Below, piece after piece: positions 1 to 6,317 of a stretch of DNA of 40,411 nucleotides. Origin of the DNA: Thermoprotei archaeon (GTDB taxonomy: Archaea > Thermoproteota > Thermoprotei > Thermofilales > B20-G17). The position numbers were made by a program, and so were the translations under genes. Within the stretch, counting starts at the first letter, position 1, and the number at the start of each line of letters is the position of its first letter. The stretch spans positions 1 to 40,411 of the forward strand of contig QMRW01000002.1 of assembly GCA_003650785.1 (NCBI GenBank), read 5' to 3'. The notes beneath the pieces are model-generated. The model did no database searches. It saw only the letters and a list, made by a program, of their open reading frames with translations, and had not been told where the DNA came from.

Positions 1-273
1 ATGCGGTACCCCTCCTATGGAAATTACTGCTCCTCTAAGTATGTCATCATCTCCAATGAGTTCATCTACTATTCTCTTTCCTACAGCATTTATTATAGTA
101 GCTTCTCTCAATATACTAGCTAGCGTGTGTGAGTCGACAACTTCACCTCCATAAAATTCTGGGTTTACATATAATCTCAGGTCACCTTCTTCGAGAGTCT
201 CACCTAGGAGTTCCTTATCGCATACGGCTACTACTGTATCCCGTTCCTTTCTATGCACTTTTACATAGTACAT
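1..273 (-). CDS. DUF424 family protein, C-terminus cut by window edge
   Basis: This small protein of the archaeal DUF424 family (COG2412) is read on the minus strand from ATG at 271-273. Its 91 visible residues run off the window in frame. It begins MYYVKVHRKE, and the family-like features are the VAVCDKELLG segment, the NPEFYGGEVVD turn and a C-terminal stretch ending GGVPH. DUF424 proteins are about 100 residues long, so only a few residues are missing. The biochemical role is not established; the family is widely conserved in archaea and often suspected to act with translation or RNA. The assignment rests on remembered family sequence patterns. No ATG lies in frame just upstream, so this start is the likely one. 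Confidence 0.75.
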   Translation of the reverse strand, partial: MYYVKVHRKERDTVVAVCDKELLGETLEEGDLRLYVNPEFYGGEVVDSHTLASILREATIINAVGKRIVDELIGDDDILRGAVISIGGVPH

Positions 274-387
274 CTTTGCCTCATTGTATTGAGAGACATT
301 CTCATTATTAAGGTTAAGTGAGGCTTTACTTTGGATCACCTATGTTATTCGACATTTTCCAGTGGTACAGAGTTGGATGATATTAAC

Positions 388-395
388 ATTTAAAT
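388..395 (+). promoter_or_regulatory. TATA box of the first C/D box guide RNA
   Basis: The octamer ATTTAAAT lies in non-coding DNA with its centre about 25 bases before the C box of the guide RNA at 411-468. That is the spacing expected for archaeal transcription initiation. It supports independent transcription of the RNA gene on the plus strand. Confidence 0.55.
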
Positions 396-410
396 TCCTC
401 GATGCAATCT

Positions 411-468
411 TAGAGTGAGGATGAAGGCTGGTATTTCTGATGAGTGATGAAAGATACCAGAACTGAGT
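411..468 (+). ncRNA. C/D box 2'-O-methylation guide sRNA
   Basis: The C-D'-C'-D architecture of an archaeal dual-guide sRNA can be read directly. There is a C box GTGAGGA (415-421, one change from RTGATGA), a D' box CTGA (437-440), a perfect C' box GTGATGA (444-450), a 12-nt guide (451-462) and a D box CTGA (463-466). Such RNAs assemble with L7Ae, Nop5 and fibrillarin to methylate RNA opposite the fifth guide base from D or D'. The D' guide is complementary to AATACCAGC, a segment remembered from crenarchaeal 16S rRNA next to the 530 loop, which would place the target near A535 (E. coli numbering). A TATA box at 388-395 and a T-rich stretch at 469-480 fit a free-standing gene. The two guides are mutually complementary over 7 bases, so a hairpin is an alternative reading. 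Confidence 0.7.
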
Positions 469-483
469 TCTTTAGTTCTTAAA

Positions 484-1176
484 TTACGGAGTTCTGCTCT
501 CCTTGAGCTCTATCCTAATATAGCCATCTTCACTTCTTCTTATGTCGAACTCTATCGTTATTGGGCTAAGATCTCTCCATCTAATCTTCCTTATAGTGAG
601 CGTCCTTATGTACAGATCTCTTCTTGTGAAGAGTTTCAATATGAAAAGTCCATCCGCATATTCTGAGAGTCTATGACCTAATTCTTCATCGCATGTTGCT
701 ATTGTAGTCAAATTTTCTCTCTCCTTAATTCTTCCTAGAAATAATTTTATCATATCCTCTCTGCTATATCTAGTTCCTTGAGGAAACATTGAGGTGAGAG
801 AATCTACTACGAGTCTGGTTCCTTTAATTTTATCCAGTTCCCTATCTAATTCCCTATAGATATTATCTACTCCTTTGTAAGCGTTTTCTCCCATTACAAT
901 GAGATTTATCCTCATGATACTCAGTTGATCATTTTCGATCAATCTTGAAGCATTCCAACCAAGTGATTCCATCCAGGTAGTTATTTTACTAGGCTGGTCT
1001 GTTGAGGTTATATATACAGCGGGTTCTCCTATAGTGGCACCAGTTAATGCAAAGAGAGCTGCTAGTGTGCTCTTGCCACTTCCACTGTCACCAGCTAGAA
1101 TATATATACCGCCTGTTTCAAGTCCTCCTATCAATCTATCTAACTCGCCCCAACCACTCATTATAGCTCTCATCAT
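484..1176 (-). CDS. KaiC/RecA-like ATPase (GvpD/RadA-type domain protein)
   Basis: This is a 230-residue single-domain RecA-superfamily ATPase of the KaiC type. The opening GWGELDRLIGG matches the KaiC-domain start, Walker A GDSGSGKS is at residues 29-36, and the Walker B strand RLVVDS is at about 121-126, preceded by helical sequence. Length fits archaeal single-KaiC-domain proteins, which are thought to act in signalling or regulation; no substrate can be named. It starts with ATG at 1174-1176, directly after the stop codon of the ribbon-helix-helix gene upstream (TAGATG), so the two are translationally coupled. Inference: the DNA-binding protein and the ATPase form one regulatory unit. It is not RadA, because the helix-hairpin-helix N-terminal domain is absent. 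Confidence 0.8.
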   Translation of the reverse strand: MMRAIMSGWGELDRLIGGLETGGIYILAGDSGSGKSTLAALFALTGATIGEPAVYITSTDQPSKITTWMESLGWNASRLIENDQLSIMRINLIVMGENAYKGVDNIYRELDRELDKIKGTRLVVDSLTSMFPQGTRYSREDMIKLFLGRIKERENLTTIATCDEELGHRLSEYADGLFILKLFTRRDLYIRTLTIRKIRWRDLSPITIEFDIRRSEDGYIRIELKESRTP

Positions 1177-1344
1177 CTAGCCCTCTATTAGAAGCTCTTC
1201 ATCCATAAGTTCCTTTCTTAGTAATTCTCTTACAGCGACCCTAACTATATGAGACTTCGATTGAAAGACTCCATTTCTGACAAGTCTATCCATTTCCCTC
1301 ATTAGACTCTCCGGAAGCCTTATGGATACGCGTCTCATTTTCAT
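1177..1344 (-). CDS. Ribbon-helix-helix (CopG/MetJ-type) DNA-binding protein
   Basis: This 55-residue protein is read from ATG at 1342-1344. The start MKMRRVSIRLPESL is the classic ribbon strand of a ribbon-helix-helix repressor, followed by two helices (residues about 13-25 and 31-48) with the FQSKSHIVRVAVREL segment typical of helix B. Such proteins bind DNA as dimers through paired ribbon strands inserted in the major groove, usually on inverted repeats. A perfect 7-bp inverted repeat lies 16 bases upstream of the start (1360-1376), a likely autoregulatory operator. The gene is immediately followed by the KaiC-like ATPase with no spacing and is divergent from the tRNA endonuclease gene. 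Confidence 0.85.
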   Translation of the reverse strand: MKMRRVSIRLPESLMREMDRLVRNGVFQSKSHIVRVAVRELLRKELMDEELLIEG

Positions 1345-1359
1345 CACATCTTCAATGTC

Positions 1360-1376
1360 TCTCCTATGCTAGGAGA
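1360..1376. promoter_or_regulatory. Operator-like inverted repeat next to the RHH gene
   Basis: TCTCCTA and TAGGAGA are perfect 7-bp inverted arms separated by TGC. The dyad lies between the start of the RHH gene (1344, minus) and the AT-rich TATA element at 1381-1390, i.e. over the expected transcription start of the minus-strand operon. This position suits autorepression by the RHH protein; that link is inference. Confidence 0.55.
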
Positions 1377-1380
1377 ACTA

Positions 1381-1391
1381 ATATTTAAAAT
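1381..1391. promoter_or_regulatory. Shared divergent TATA element (RHH operon / endA)
   Basis: The nearly palindromic AT-rich run ATATTTAAAAT is about 25-30 bases from the endonuclease start at 1415 on the plus strand and about 40 bases from the RHH start at 1344 on the minus strand. It can serve as a TATA box in either direction, or two overlapping boxes may be present. Confidence 0.5.
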
Positions 1392-1414
1392 TTCTAACGT
1401 ACTAAATACATGCT

Positions 1415-1957
1415 ATGGAGAAGTTCAAGGGAGAACTTGTAGGAGATAAAGTTATATTATTTGACAAAGAGGAAGCTAACAGACTCTACAAGCTAGGCTT
1501 TTTCGGGAAATTCGTAGGATATAGAAAAGTAAAGGACTTAGAGTTAAGAGACTATTTAGAACTCTCACTACTAGAGTCATTATATTTAATGGATGAAGGA
1601 CTACTGAAAGTCTATCACATGGGCAGAATTGTTACAAGAGAGGAACTGCTAAATATAGCTAGGAACAAGTATGAACATTTTGATGATATGTACATAGTGT
1701 ACAGAGATCTTAGGAAGAAAGGTTATGTTGTAAAATCAGGACTTAAATTTGGTTCGACCTTCGCAGTCTATGAACATGGTCCTGGTATCGATCACGCCCC
1801 TTTTCTAGTACATGTAATGCCATACAATGAAGCTATAGATCCCATAGAGATAGTAAGAGCAGGAAGACTATCTCATAGTGTAAGGAAGAAGTTTATTCTC
1901 GCAACAGTTAATCCTAATAATGAGATTGAGTATTACTCTTTCTCATGGTTTGGATAA
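1415..1957 (+). CDS. endA: tRNA-intron endonuclease
   Basis: This 180-residue splicing endonuclease cuts bulge-helix-bulge motifs in precursor tRNAs and rRNAs. The C-terminal catalytic domain is clear: YRDLRKKGYVVKSGLKFG (about 96-113) and FAVYEHGPG lead to the candidate catalytic triad Tyr119, His127 (IDHAPFLVHV) and Lys158 (SHSVRKKF). These correspond in spacing to the Tyr-His-Lys triad of characterised archaeal enzymes. The length is that of a single-domain subunit (homotetramer or α2β2 form); no second subunit gene is visible in the window. The gene is divergent from the RHH operon and converges on tRNA-Cys, which itself contains an intron this enzyme should remove. Start at ATG 1415, probably leaderless given the TATA element at 1381-1391. 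Confidence 0.93.
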   Translation: MEKFKGELVGDKVILFDKEEANRLYKLGFFGKFVGYRKVKDLELRDYLELSLLESLYLMDEGLLKVYHMGRIVTREELLNIARNKYEHFDDMYIVYRDLRKKGYVVKSGLKFGSTFAVYEHGPGIDHAPFLVHVMPYNEAIDPIEIVRAGRLSHSVRKKFILATVNPNNEIEYYSFSWFG

Positions 1958-1973
1958 GAATACTAGAGTTTGA

Positions 1974-2061
1974 AGCCGGGGGAGGGATTTGAACCCTCGT
2001 CAACTCGGTGGCTGTGTTCTTGCCACTGCAGCCGAGCCCCTGACCCCTCGGGCACCCCGGC
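1974..2061 (-). tRNA. tRNA-Cys (GCA) with a 16-nt intron at 37/38
   Basis: Read on the minus strand: acceptor stem GCCGGGG/CCCCGGC (2061-2055 with 1981-1975), discriminator U (1974), 3-bp D stem CCC/GGG, anticodon stem CUCGG/CCGAG, T stem GAGGG/CCCUC with loop UUCAAAU. The anticodon loop is 23 nt, and removing 2010-2025 leaves CUGCAGA with anticodon GCA. U73 and GCA are both cysteine identity elements. CCA is not encoded. The junctions fit a relaxed bulge-helix-bulge: 3-nt bulges AG^U and CC^A around a short helix in which CUG (32-34) pairs with CAG of the intron. It converges with the endA gene 16 bases away. Confidence 0.93.
2010..2025 (-). other. Intron within tRNA-Cys
   Basis: The 16 bases UGGCAAGAACACAGCC (minus strand) interrupt the anticodon loop after position 37, the canonical archaeal intron site. 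Boundaries were set by restoring a 7-nt loop with a purine at 37 and by 3-nt bulges cut after their second base, as the splicing endonuclease requires. The central helix has three pairs plus a C/A mismatch, so the motif is relaxed rather than canonical. Confidence 0.8.
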
Positions 2062-2189
2062 TTCTCCTGTTTGAGTCTATCTAATCTACACCCACTTAAG
2101 TGTTCTAGGGACTCCTATCAGTATGTGACCACTTGTTGTAAATATACCTTTCCACTATTCTATGTAGTGTCTACTAATAGTACCCTATT

Positions 2190-3296
2190 TTACGCAGTCA
2201 CTCCTATGAGATCTCTCTTCTTCTTCAAATAGTATAGGTAATTCTTAAGAGTGACATCAGGAGGGACTCTATGGTCTACATGAGGTATGTACCCTCCCTC
2301 CTCTATTAGGGGTTTCAATCTGTTGAGCTCTTCTTCTATGTACTTTGGTCCAGCTATGAGTGCTGTCTTATCCACACCACCCATTAATAGGACTTCCTTT
2401 CCATACTTTTCTCTTAGTAGTACAGGATCTGCTCCAGCTCTAACTTCACATGGAAGGAAGCAGTTAATACCTGCCTCGAGCCATAGTGGTACCAAAAGGT
2501 CTATGTTACCATCACTATCCATTATATTCAACCATACTCCATGATCTTTCAGGAAATTAGTGATACGTTTATAGTATGGTACCATAAATTCCTTAAAGTG
2601 CTTAAGCGATATTAGTGGTCCTCCTTTCCAGCACATATCCTCCCACCAGCTTGCAAAATCTGGCTTCAGTTGTTTGACTATAGGCTCTATAGCTCTAAGT
2701 ACCATATTTACTCTGAATTCGAACATATCCTTAATAAGTTCCGGCTCTTTGTAAAAAGTCTTACATAACTGTCTCAATCCCATTAACTCTCTCGCCCATC
2801 CAAAGAATCCACCAGCAGATACACCTAGAGGATATTCTCTCTCCCTAGACTTATCTACTAATTCGTTCCAGTTCTCCGGATACTCTACGTTCTCTAGATC
2901 GAATCTATCCTTATAGTCCTCCCAAGTATTCCAGTCCTTAACCGGAAAATCTATGTATCTCGGTATAGAGCTCAGGTTAGTATTCTCTTTGAAGACTACT
3001 TTTACGATTCCAGTCTCATCTCGTACCGTCATTGTCCTTTCATCTTCCTTTAAGACCTTGTATTCAAATTTTCTGAAGGGTATTCTCATAGAGATGACTC
3101 TTCTTATCTCAAATCCAAAGTACCTATCTGCCGTTTCGTTATCTATAATCCATCTGGGTAACCCTTCCTTATGCCACTTTCTTAGTGTCTGAGGCCAGTA
3201 TCCGAATTCAATATCAGGTATGTGATCCACTGGTTCATACTTAAATACTCTTAGAAAGCGTGTCCTCATGTCTAGATCTAGTGTCCTGTCGATCAC
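2190..3296 (-). CDS. Uroporphyrinogen decarboxylase (URO-D) fold protein
   Basis: This 368-residue member of the URO-D superfamily includes uroporphyrinogen decarboxylases and methyltransferases that act on methyl-corrinoids. The opening MRTRFLRVFKYEPVDHIPD (residues 10-28) is the family start, and the C-terminal part shows the TIM-barrel pattern with MDSDGNIDLLVPLW, GINCFLPCEVRAG, LMGGVDK and GGYIPHVDHRVPPDV. The conserved Arg/Asp set of true heme-pathway HemE at the N-terminus is not evident, and no heme genes are nearby, so a methyltransferase-like or unknown role is more likely. The GTG start at 3296 is about 25 bases from a TATA box (TTTAAATAA near 3318-3326), suggesting a leaderless transcript; ATG at residue 10 (position 3269) is the alternative. 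Confidence 0.8.
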   Translation of the reverse strand: MIDRTLDLDMRTRFLRVFKYEPVDHIPDIEFGYWPQTLRKWHKEGLPRWIIDNETADRYFGFEIRRVISMRIPFRKFEYKVLKEDERTMTVRDETGIVKVVFKENTNLSSIPRYIDFPVKDWNTWEDYKDRFDLENVEYPENWNELVDKSREREYPLGVSAGGFFGWARELMGLRQLCKTFYKEPELIKDMFEFRVNMVLRAIEPIVKQLKPDFASWWEDMCWKGGPLISLKHFKEFMVPYYKRITNFLKDHGVWLNIMDSDGNIDLLVPLWLEAGINCFLPCEVRAGADPVLLREKYGKEVLLMGGVDKTALIAGPKYIEEELNRLKPLIEEGGYIPHVDHRVPPDVTLKNYLYYLKKKRDLIGVTA

Positions 3297-3315
3297 GTCT
3301 GAAAGACATACCGAC

Positions 3316-3326
3316 TCTTTAAATAA
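3316..3326 (-). promoter_or_regulatory. TATA box for the URO-D-like gene
   Basis: CTTTAAATAAC on the plus strand gives TTATTTAAAG on the minus strand, centred about 25 bases before the GTG start at 3296. The spacing supports a leaderless transcript that begins at or near that codon. Confidence 0.5.
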
Positions 3327-3429
3327 CTTTCTCCAGCTATGAGGACATCCATCAGTTAGTGGTTATAGTCAACCAATTCACTAATTTTAAATGATATGAA
3401 TTTTAATACCAAATCGAAACCCTATCACG

Positions 3430-4083
3430 ATGTTAAAAGAGGAGCTAGAAGTGCTTGAAACTGAGATTAGAAAGAGAGTAGAACCGGAGTGCCATAGGAA
3501 AATTTCAAAAATCCGTGAAAGAATACTCAATTTATGGAGAAGTGGCGTCATAAAATCAAATCACAGTATAATAGAGTTCGTTCTTGGCTGTTACTTGATA
3601 AGTAAAGGATATGATGTAGAGGTGGAAGTAGGACTCTCTGATGGCCTAGTCTGCGATATATATGCTTCTAATAGTGGTAGAGTGTTGGTAGTGGAAGTTG
3701 AGACGGGATTTGTACCTCCCGAGCATGCTCTAGATCCTGTTAATTACAGATTTGCTAGAGAGTTAAGTAAAATAGCTAGATATAGTAAGTATGCTGATGA
3801 GTTCGGTATTGCCGTTCCACCCTATCACATACTTCAAATACCCTCAATTATTTTAAAACCAGCACCTAAGAGAACTATTGAGGAGTGTAAACGACTTAAG
3901 ACACTATTGGATCTCTACTACAAAAATCCCCCGATATCTATCGAGGATTTAAAAAAAGCAAGACTTGATGTAATTTATGTAGTTACTGTTGATGAGAGCT
4001 CTGTAATAGAGTTTAGACCAGTTGATTACATTAAAATGACTATGCCGTTAATAAAGATGATGAATAACGATATGAAACTATAG
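3430..4083 (+). CDS. Conserved protein with candidate PD-(D/E)XK nuclease-like core
   Basis: This 217-residue protein has no family I recognise with certainty. Residues about 41-90 read like a restriction-endonuclease fold: helix SIIEFVLGCYLISKGYDVE, strand DGLVCDIYA with an Asp, then VLVVEVETGF, where a nuclease would have a (D/E)-X-K pair and this protein has Glu-Val-Glu. The later helix RFARELSKIARYSKYADEFGIAV fits the helix that follows the core. A C-terminal strand HILQIP and helical tail complete it. If the Lys is replaced by Glu, catalysis could be lost or altered. The small gene at 4116 follows 32 bases downstream and is probably co-transcribed. Start ATG at 3430. Confidence 0.6.
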   Translation: MLKEELEVLETEIRKRVEPECHRKISKIRERILNLWRSGVIKSNHSIIEFVLGCYLISKGYDVEVEVGLSDGLVCDIYASNSGRVLVVEVETGFVPPEHALDPVNYRFARELSKIARYSKYADEFGIAVPPYHILQIPSIILKPAPKRTIEECKRLKTLLDLYYKNPPISIEDLKKARLDVIYVVTVDESSVIEFRPVDYIKMTMPLIKMMNNDMKL

Positions 4084-4115
4084 GTATTTATCTACCAGCC
4101 ATATTTTATACTCAT

Positions 4116-4385
4116 ATGGAGAGGTTCATAAAACGCGTATCATTAGTCTGTATAACTGATGGAAGCTATATAGTTACTATGAAGAAAGAGCAGGAGAAGG
4201 AAGTTATCAAAATACTGGAAAAGAAGTGTAAAATTCTTGAAAGAATAGAGGGAGTCCTTATACGATTTGAGTACAATGGTGTGGAGATAGAATACCTCGA
4301 TGGTAGCGGTAAGCTGATAGTAAGAGGAGTTACTGGCAATGTGAAAAACGTGCTAAAGGCCATACTATTGAATAGTAATGCTTAA
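4116..4385 (+). CDS. Small protein of unknown function (89 aa)
   Basis: I do not recognise this protein. It is acidic/basic mixed, without membrane segments or cysteine motifs (two Cys only). Predicted order is β-strand (VSLVCIT, SYIVTM), a charged helix (KKEQEKEVIKILEKKCKIL), strands (GVLIRFEYNGVEIEYLD, KLIVRGV) and a C-terminal helix (NVKNVLKAILL), a plain α/β arrangement. It follows the nuclease-like gene by 32 bases and precedes the phosphate transporter by 40, so it could be transcribed with either. The start is ATG at 4116; no other in-frame ATG precedes it. Confidence 0.6.
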   Translation: MERFIKRVSLVCITDGSYIVTMKKEQEKEVIKILEKKCKILERIEGVLIRFEYNGVEIEYLDGSGKLIVRGVTGNVKNVLKAILLNSNA

Positions 4386-4425
4386 GTGGTAGTATTGACT
4401 TCATACTCATCAATGGTGAGAGCGT

Positions 4426-5391
4426 ATGGAGCTCTTGTTAATAATTAGTTTATTAATAGCTTTTTACATAGCATGGAGTATAGGCTCAAATGATGAAACT
4501 ATGGCTACCCTAGCCGGTAGTGGATTTATTTCAGTAACATTTGCAGCTCTAATAGGTGCTCTTATGGACTTCTTAGGCGCTGTTTTAGTAGGCCATACTG
4601 TTGAGAAGACAATAGGAGGGGGACTAATAGCTGGAAATATAACGCTAGTAGATGTATGTATTATACTACTGGCTGTAGCGACATGGTTAATTGTGGGCTC
4701 ATATAGGGGATGGCCTATCTCTACAACACACTCTGTCGTGGGTGCTGCTATAGGCCTTGGTATACTTAAGTTCGGATGGACTGGTATAAAGTGGCAATCT
4801 CTTAGTAGGGTTATTCTGGGATGGATAATTTCGCCAATAGTAGGTCTAATAGGCTCTATGCTATTCTACTATATAGCATCTCATCTCACACTGCCTAGAG
4901 TAAGAGGTCTGAGAGGAGTTATAAAATTATCCAGGTATTCTTCCATATTCCTCCTCGTATGGACTTCCTATACAGCGTTCTTCAGAGGTGCTAATGATAT
5001 TGCTAATGCAACAGCATTCTTAAGTGTTCTTTATGGGCAGTCGCTGCTTATACGGGCGATATGTGGTATTGGAATGGCACTTGGATTACTTGTATTTGGA
5101 AGGCGCGTTATAAGGTCCGTGGGTGTTCAATTAGTAGAATTAAACCCTTTCTCTGCTCTTTGTGTCCAAATATCTGTAGCTATAACGCTATGTGTAGGTA
5201 CATTACTAGGTCTCCCCCTCTCCGGTACGCATGTACTAGTCAGTGCTATCTTAGGCTTGGGATTAGCTAGGCATACGTGGATAAACCTTAGGGGGGTATT
5301 TGAAATATTTGTGACATGGATTATAACATTTCCCTCCTCGGCTGCACTTTCCATATTATTCTCGTTACTGGTAGGTTATTTACATATCTAA
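4426..5391 (+). CDS. pit: Inorganic phosphate transporter, PiT family
   Basis: This 321-residue integral membrane transporter of the PiT family moves phosphate, usually with protons, sodium or as metal phosphate. It has about ten hydrophobic segments and two half-repeats. Each half carries the family motif: GSNDETMATL at residues 20-29 (first copy, diverged from G-A-N-D-V-A-N-A) and RGANDIANATAF at 187-198 (canonical). PISTTHSVVG and PLSGTHVLVSAILG are the paired second motifs of the family. A Shine-Dalgarno-like GGTGAG lies 6 bases before ATG 4426. It converges with a PhoU-like DUF47 gene at 5400, the usual regulatory partner of Pit transporters, leaving only 8 bases between stop codons. Confidence 0.93.
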   Translation: MELLLIISLLIAFYIAWSIGSNDETMATLAGSGFISVTFAALIGALMDFLGAVLVGHTVEKTIGGGLIAGNITLVDVCIILLAVATWLIVGSYRGWPISTTHSVVGAAIGLGILKFGWTGIKWQSLSRVILGWIISPIVGLIGSMLFYYIASHLTLPRVRGLRGVIKLSRYSSIFLLVWTSYTAFFRGANDIANATAFLSVLYGQSLLIRAICGIGMALGLLVFGRRVIRSVGVQLVELNPFSALCVQISVAITLCVGTLLGLPLSGTHVLVSAILGLGLARHTWINLRGVFEIFVTWIITFPSSAALSILFSLLVGYLHI

Positions 5392-5399
5392 GAGAACTA

Positions 5400-6080
5400 T
5401 TATTTGATTACTCTAACTATTATGACCTTTAGTATATCTCCTACGTCTTCTGAGTAATCGCATATCTTCTCTATTGTCTCTATTAATCTCTCTAGGAGAA
5501 CACTATGTTGTGTAGGACCTTCTTCTGAGCATAGAGTGGCCAACCCTCTTATATAGAGTTCATCCATATCCTCCTCTACTTCCTCCACCTTATGAATAAG
5601 TTTTAAGCTTGCCTCAAAATCATTTATTATACGCTTAATAGCACACTTTATGGTCTCAGTACATAATCGAGCCTTTTCTACCATTTTTAAAAATATATCT
5701 GAAGATTTATGTTCAAGTATTCCTCTCTGAGCATATTGTATTTCTAGTATCCTCGCACTATCTCTGGCACTATCTGCTATCATATCCATTCGTTCTACTA
5801 GCCTTACAAAATCTTCTCTATTCAAAGGTGAGATCACCCCCTTAGCTAGATGCTCAATTATCTTCCTCCTCAATTCATCAGCTTTCTCTTCATTTTTATG
5901 CACTTCTCTCAACCATATTTCAAATTCTTCTATATCTCTTTCCAACAAGTGTGATATAGCATTGTATAACGAGGTTACCGATTCAGTACAAATGTTAGCA
6001 TGTTCAAGCAGAAGTTCTAAAATTTTACTTTCAGAGCTATCTATCTTCCTCCTAAGAATATTCCTTATATTCAGAGGCAT
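5400..6080 (-). CDS. PhoU-like DUF47 family protein (phosphate transport regulator)
   Basis: This all-helical protein of about 226 residues belongs to the DUF47/TIGR00153 family, related to PhoU. These proteins sit beside PiT transporters and are believed to modulate phosphate uptake. The family pattern shows in the NEEKADELRRKIIEHL helix, the FVRLVERMDMIADSARDSARIL helix that carries the metal-binding type residues, and the VEEVEEDMDELYIRGLATL helix. I chose ATG at 6080 because GGTGG (6086-6090) is a well-placed ribosome site; a GTG at 6089 would add three residues. The gene converges with the transporter gene. A 27-bp imperfect palindrome lies about 135 bases upstream. Confidence 0.85.
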   Translation of the reverse strand: MPLNIRNILRRKIDSSESKILELLLEHANICTESVTSLYNAISHLLERDIEEFEIWLREVHKNEEKADELRRKIIEHLAKGVISPLNREDFVRLVERMDMIADSARDSARILEIQYAQRGILEHKSSDIFLKMVEKARLCTETIKCAIKRIINDFEASLKLIHKVEEVEEDMDELYIRGLATLCSEEGPTQHSVLLERLIETIEKICDYSEDVGDILKVIIVRVIK

Positions 6081-6213
6081 CCTGGCCACCTATATAACCA
6101 TATTTAGTGTTATATAGATATAATTACACCTTTATAAATCATTCTCCCTGCCTTAGTATTACATGGCCTTAATACTACGTTATCTTTACATGAAAAGGAT
6201 TATTCATAGTCAA

Positions 6214-6240
6214 GTTATAGTATAATTGCAATTATATAAC
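6214..6240. repeat. Nested palindrome upstream of the DUF47 gene
   Basis: TATAATTGCAATTATA (6221-6236) is a perfect 16-bp palindrome. GTTATA (6214-6219) and TATAAC (6235-6240) add inverted outer arms, with one extra G on the left. It lies in a 230-bp AT-rich gene-free stretch between two minus-strand genes. It could be an operator for the PhoU-like gene or simply AT-rich spacer. Confidence 0.4.
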
Positions 6241-6317
6241 CAGATTATATTCAATATCAATAGTAAAAGGATGTAAAAAGGGGAATAGAATTTATAGGAT
6301 TTCGCTGAGAGAACCTA

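Noticed and set aside
129..311. 60-residue plus-strand open frame
   Set aside because: It is antisense to the DUF424 gene, whose minus-strand protein matches a known family over its full visible length.
2190..3296. Heme-pathway uroporphyrinogen decarboxylase (HemE)
   Set aside because: The conserved N-terminal active-site pattern of HemE is not evident and no heme genes are near; only the superfamily is supported.
3356..3384. TTAGTG/CACTAA inverted repeat between URO-D-like and nuclease-like genes
   Set aside because: Arms are only six bases in AT-rich sequence, which is expected by chance.
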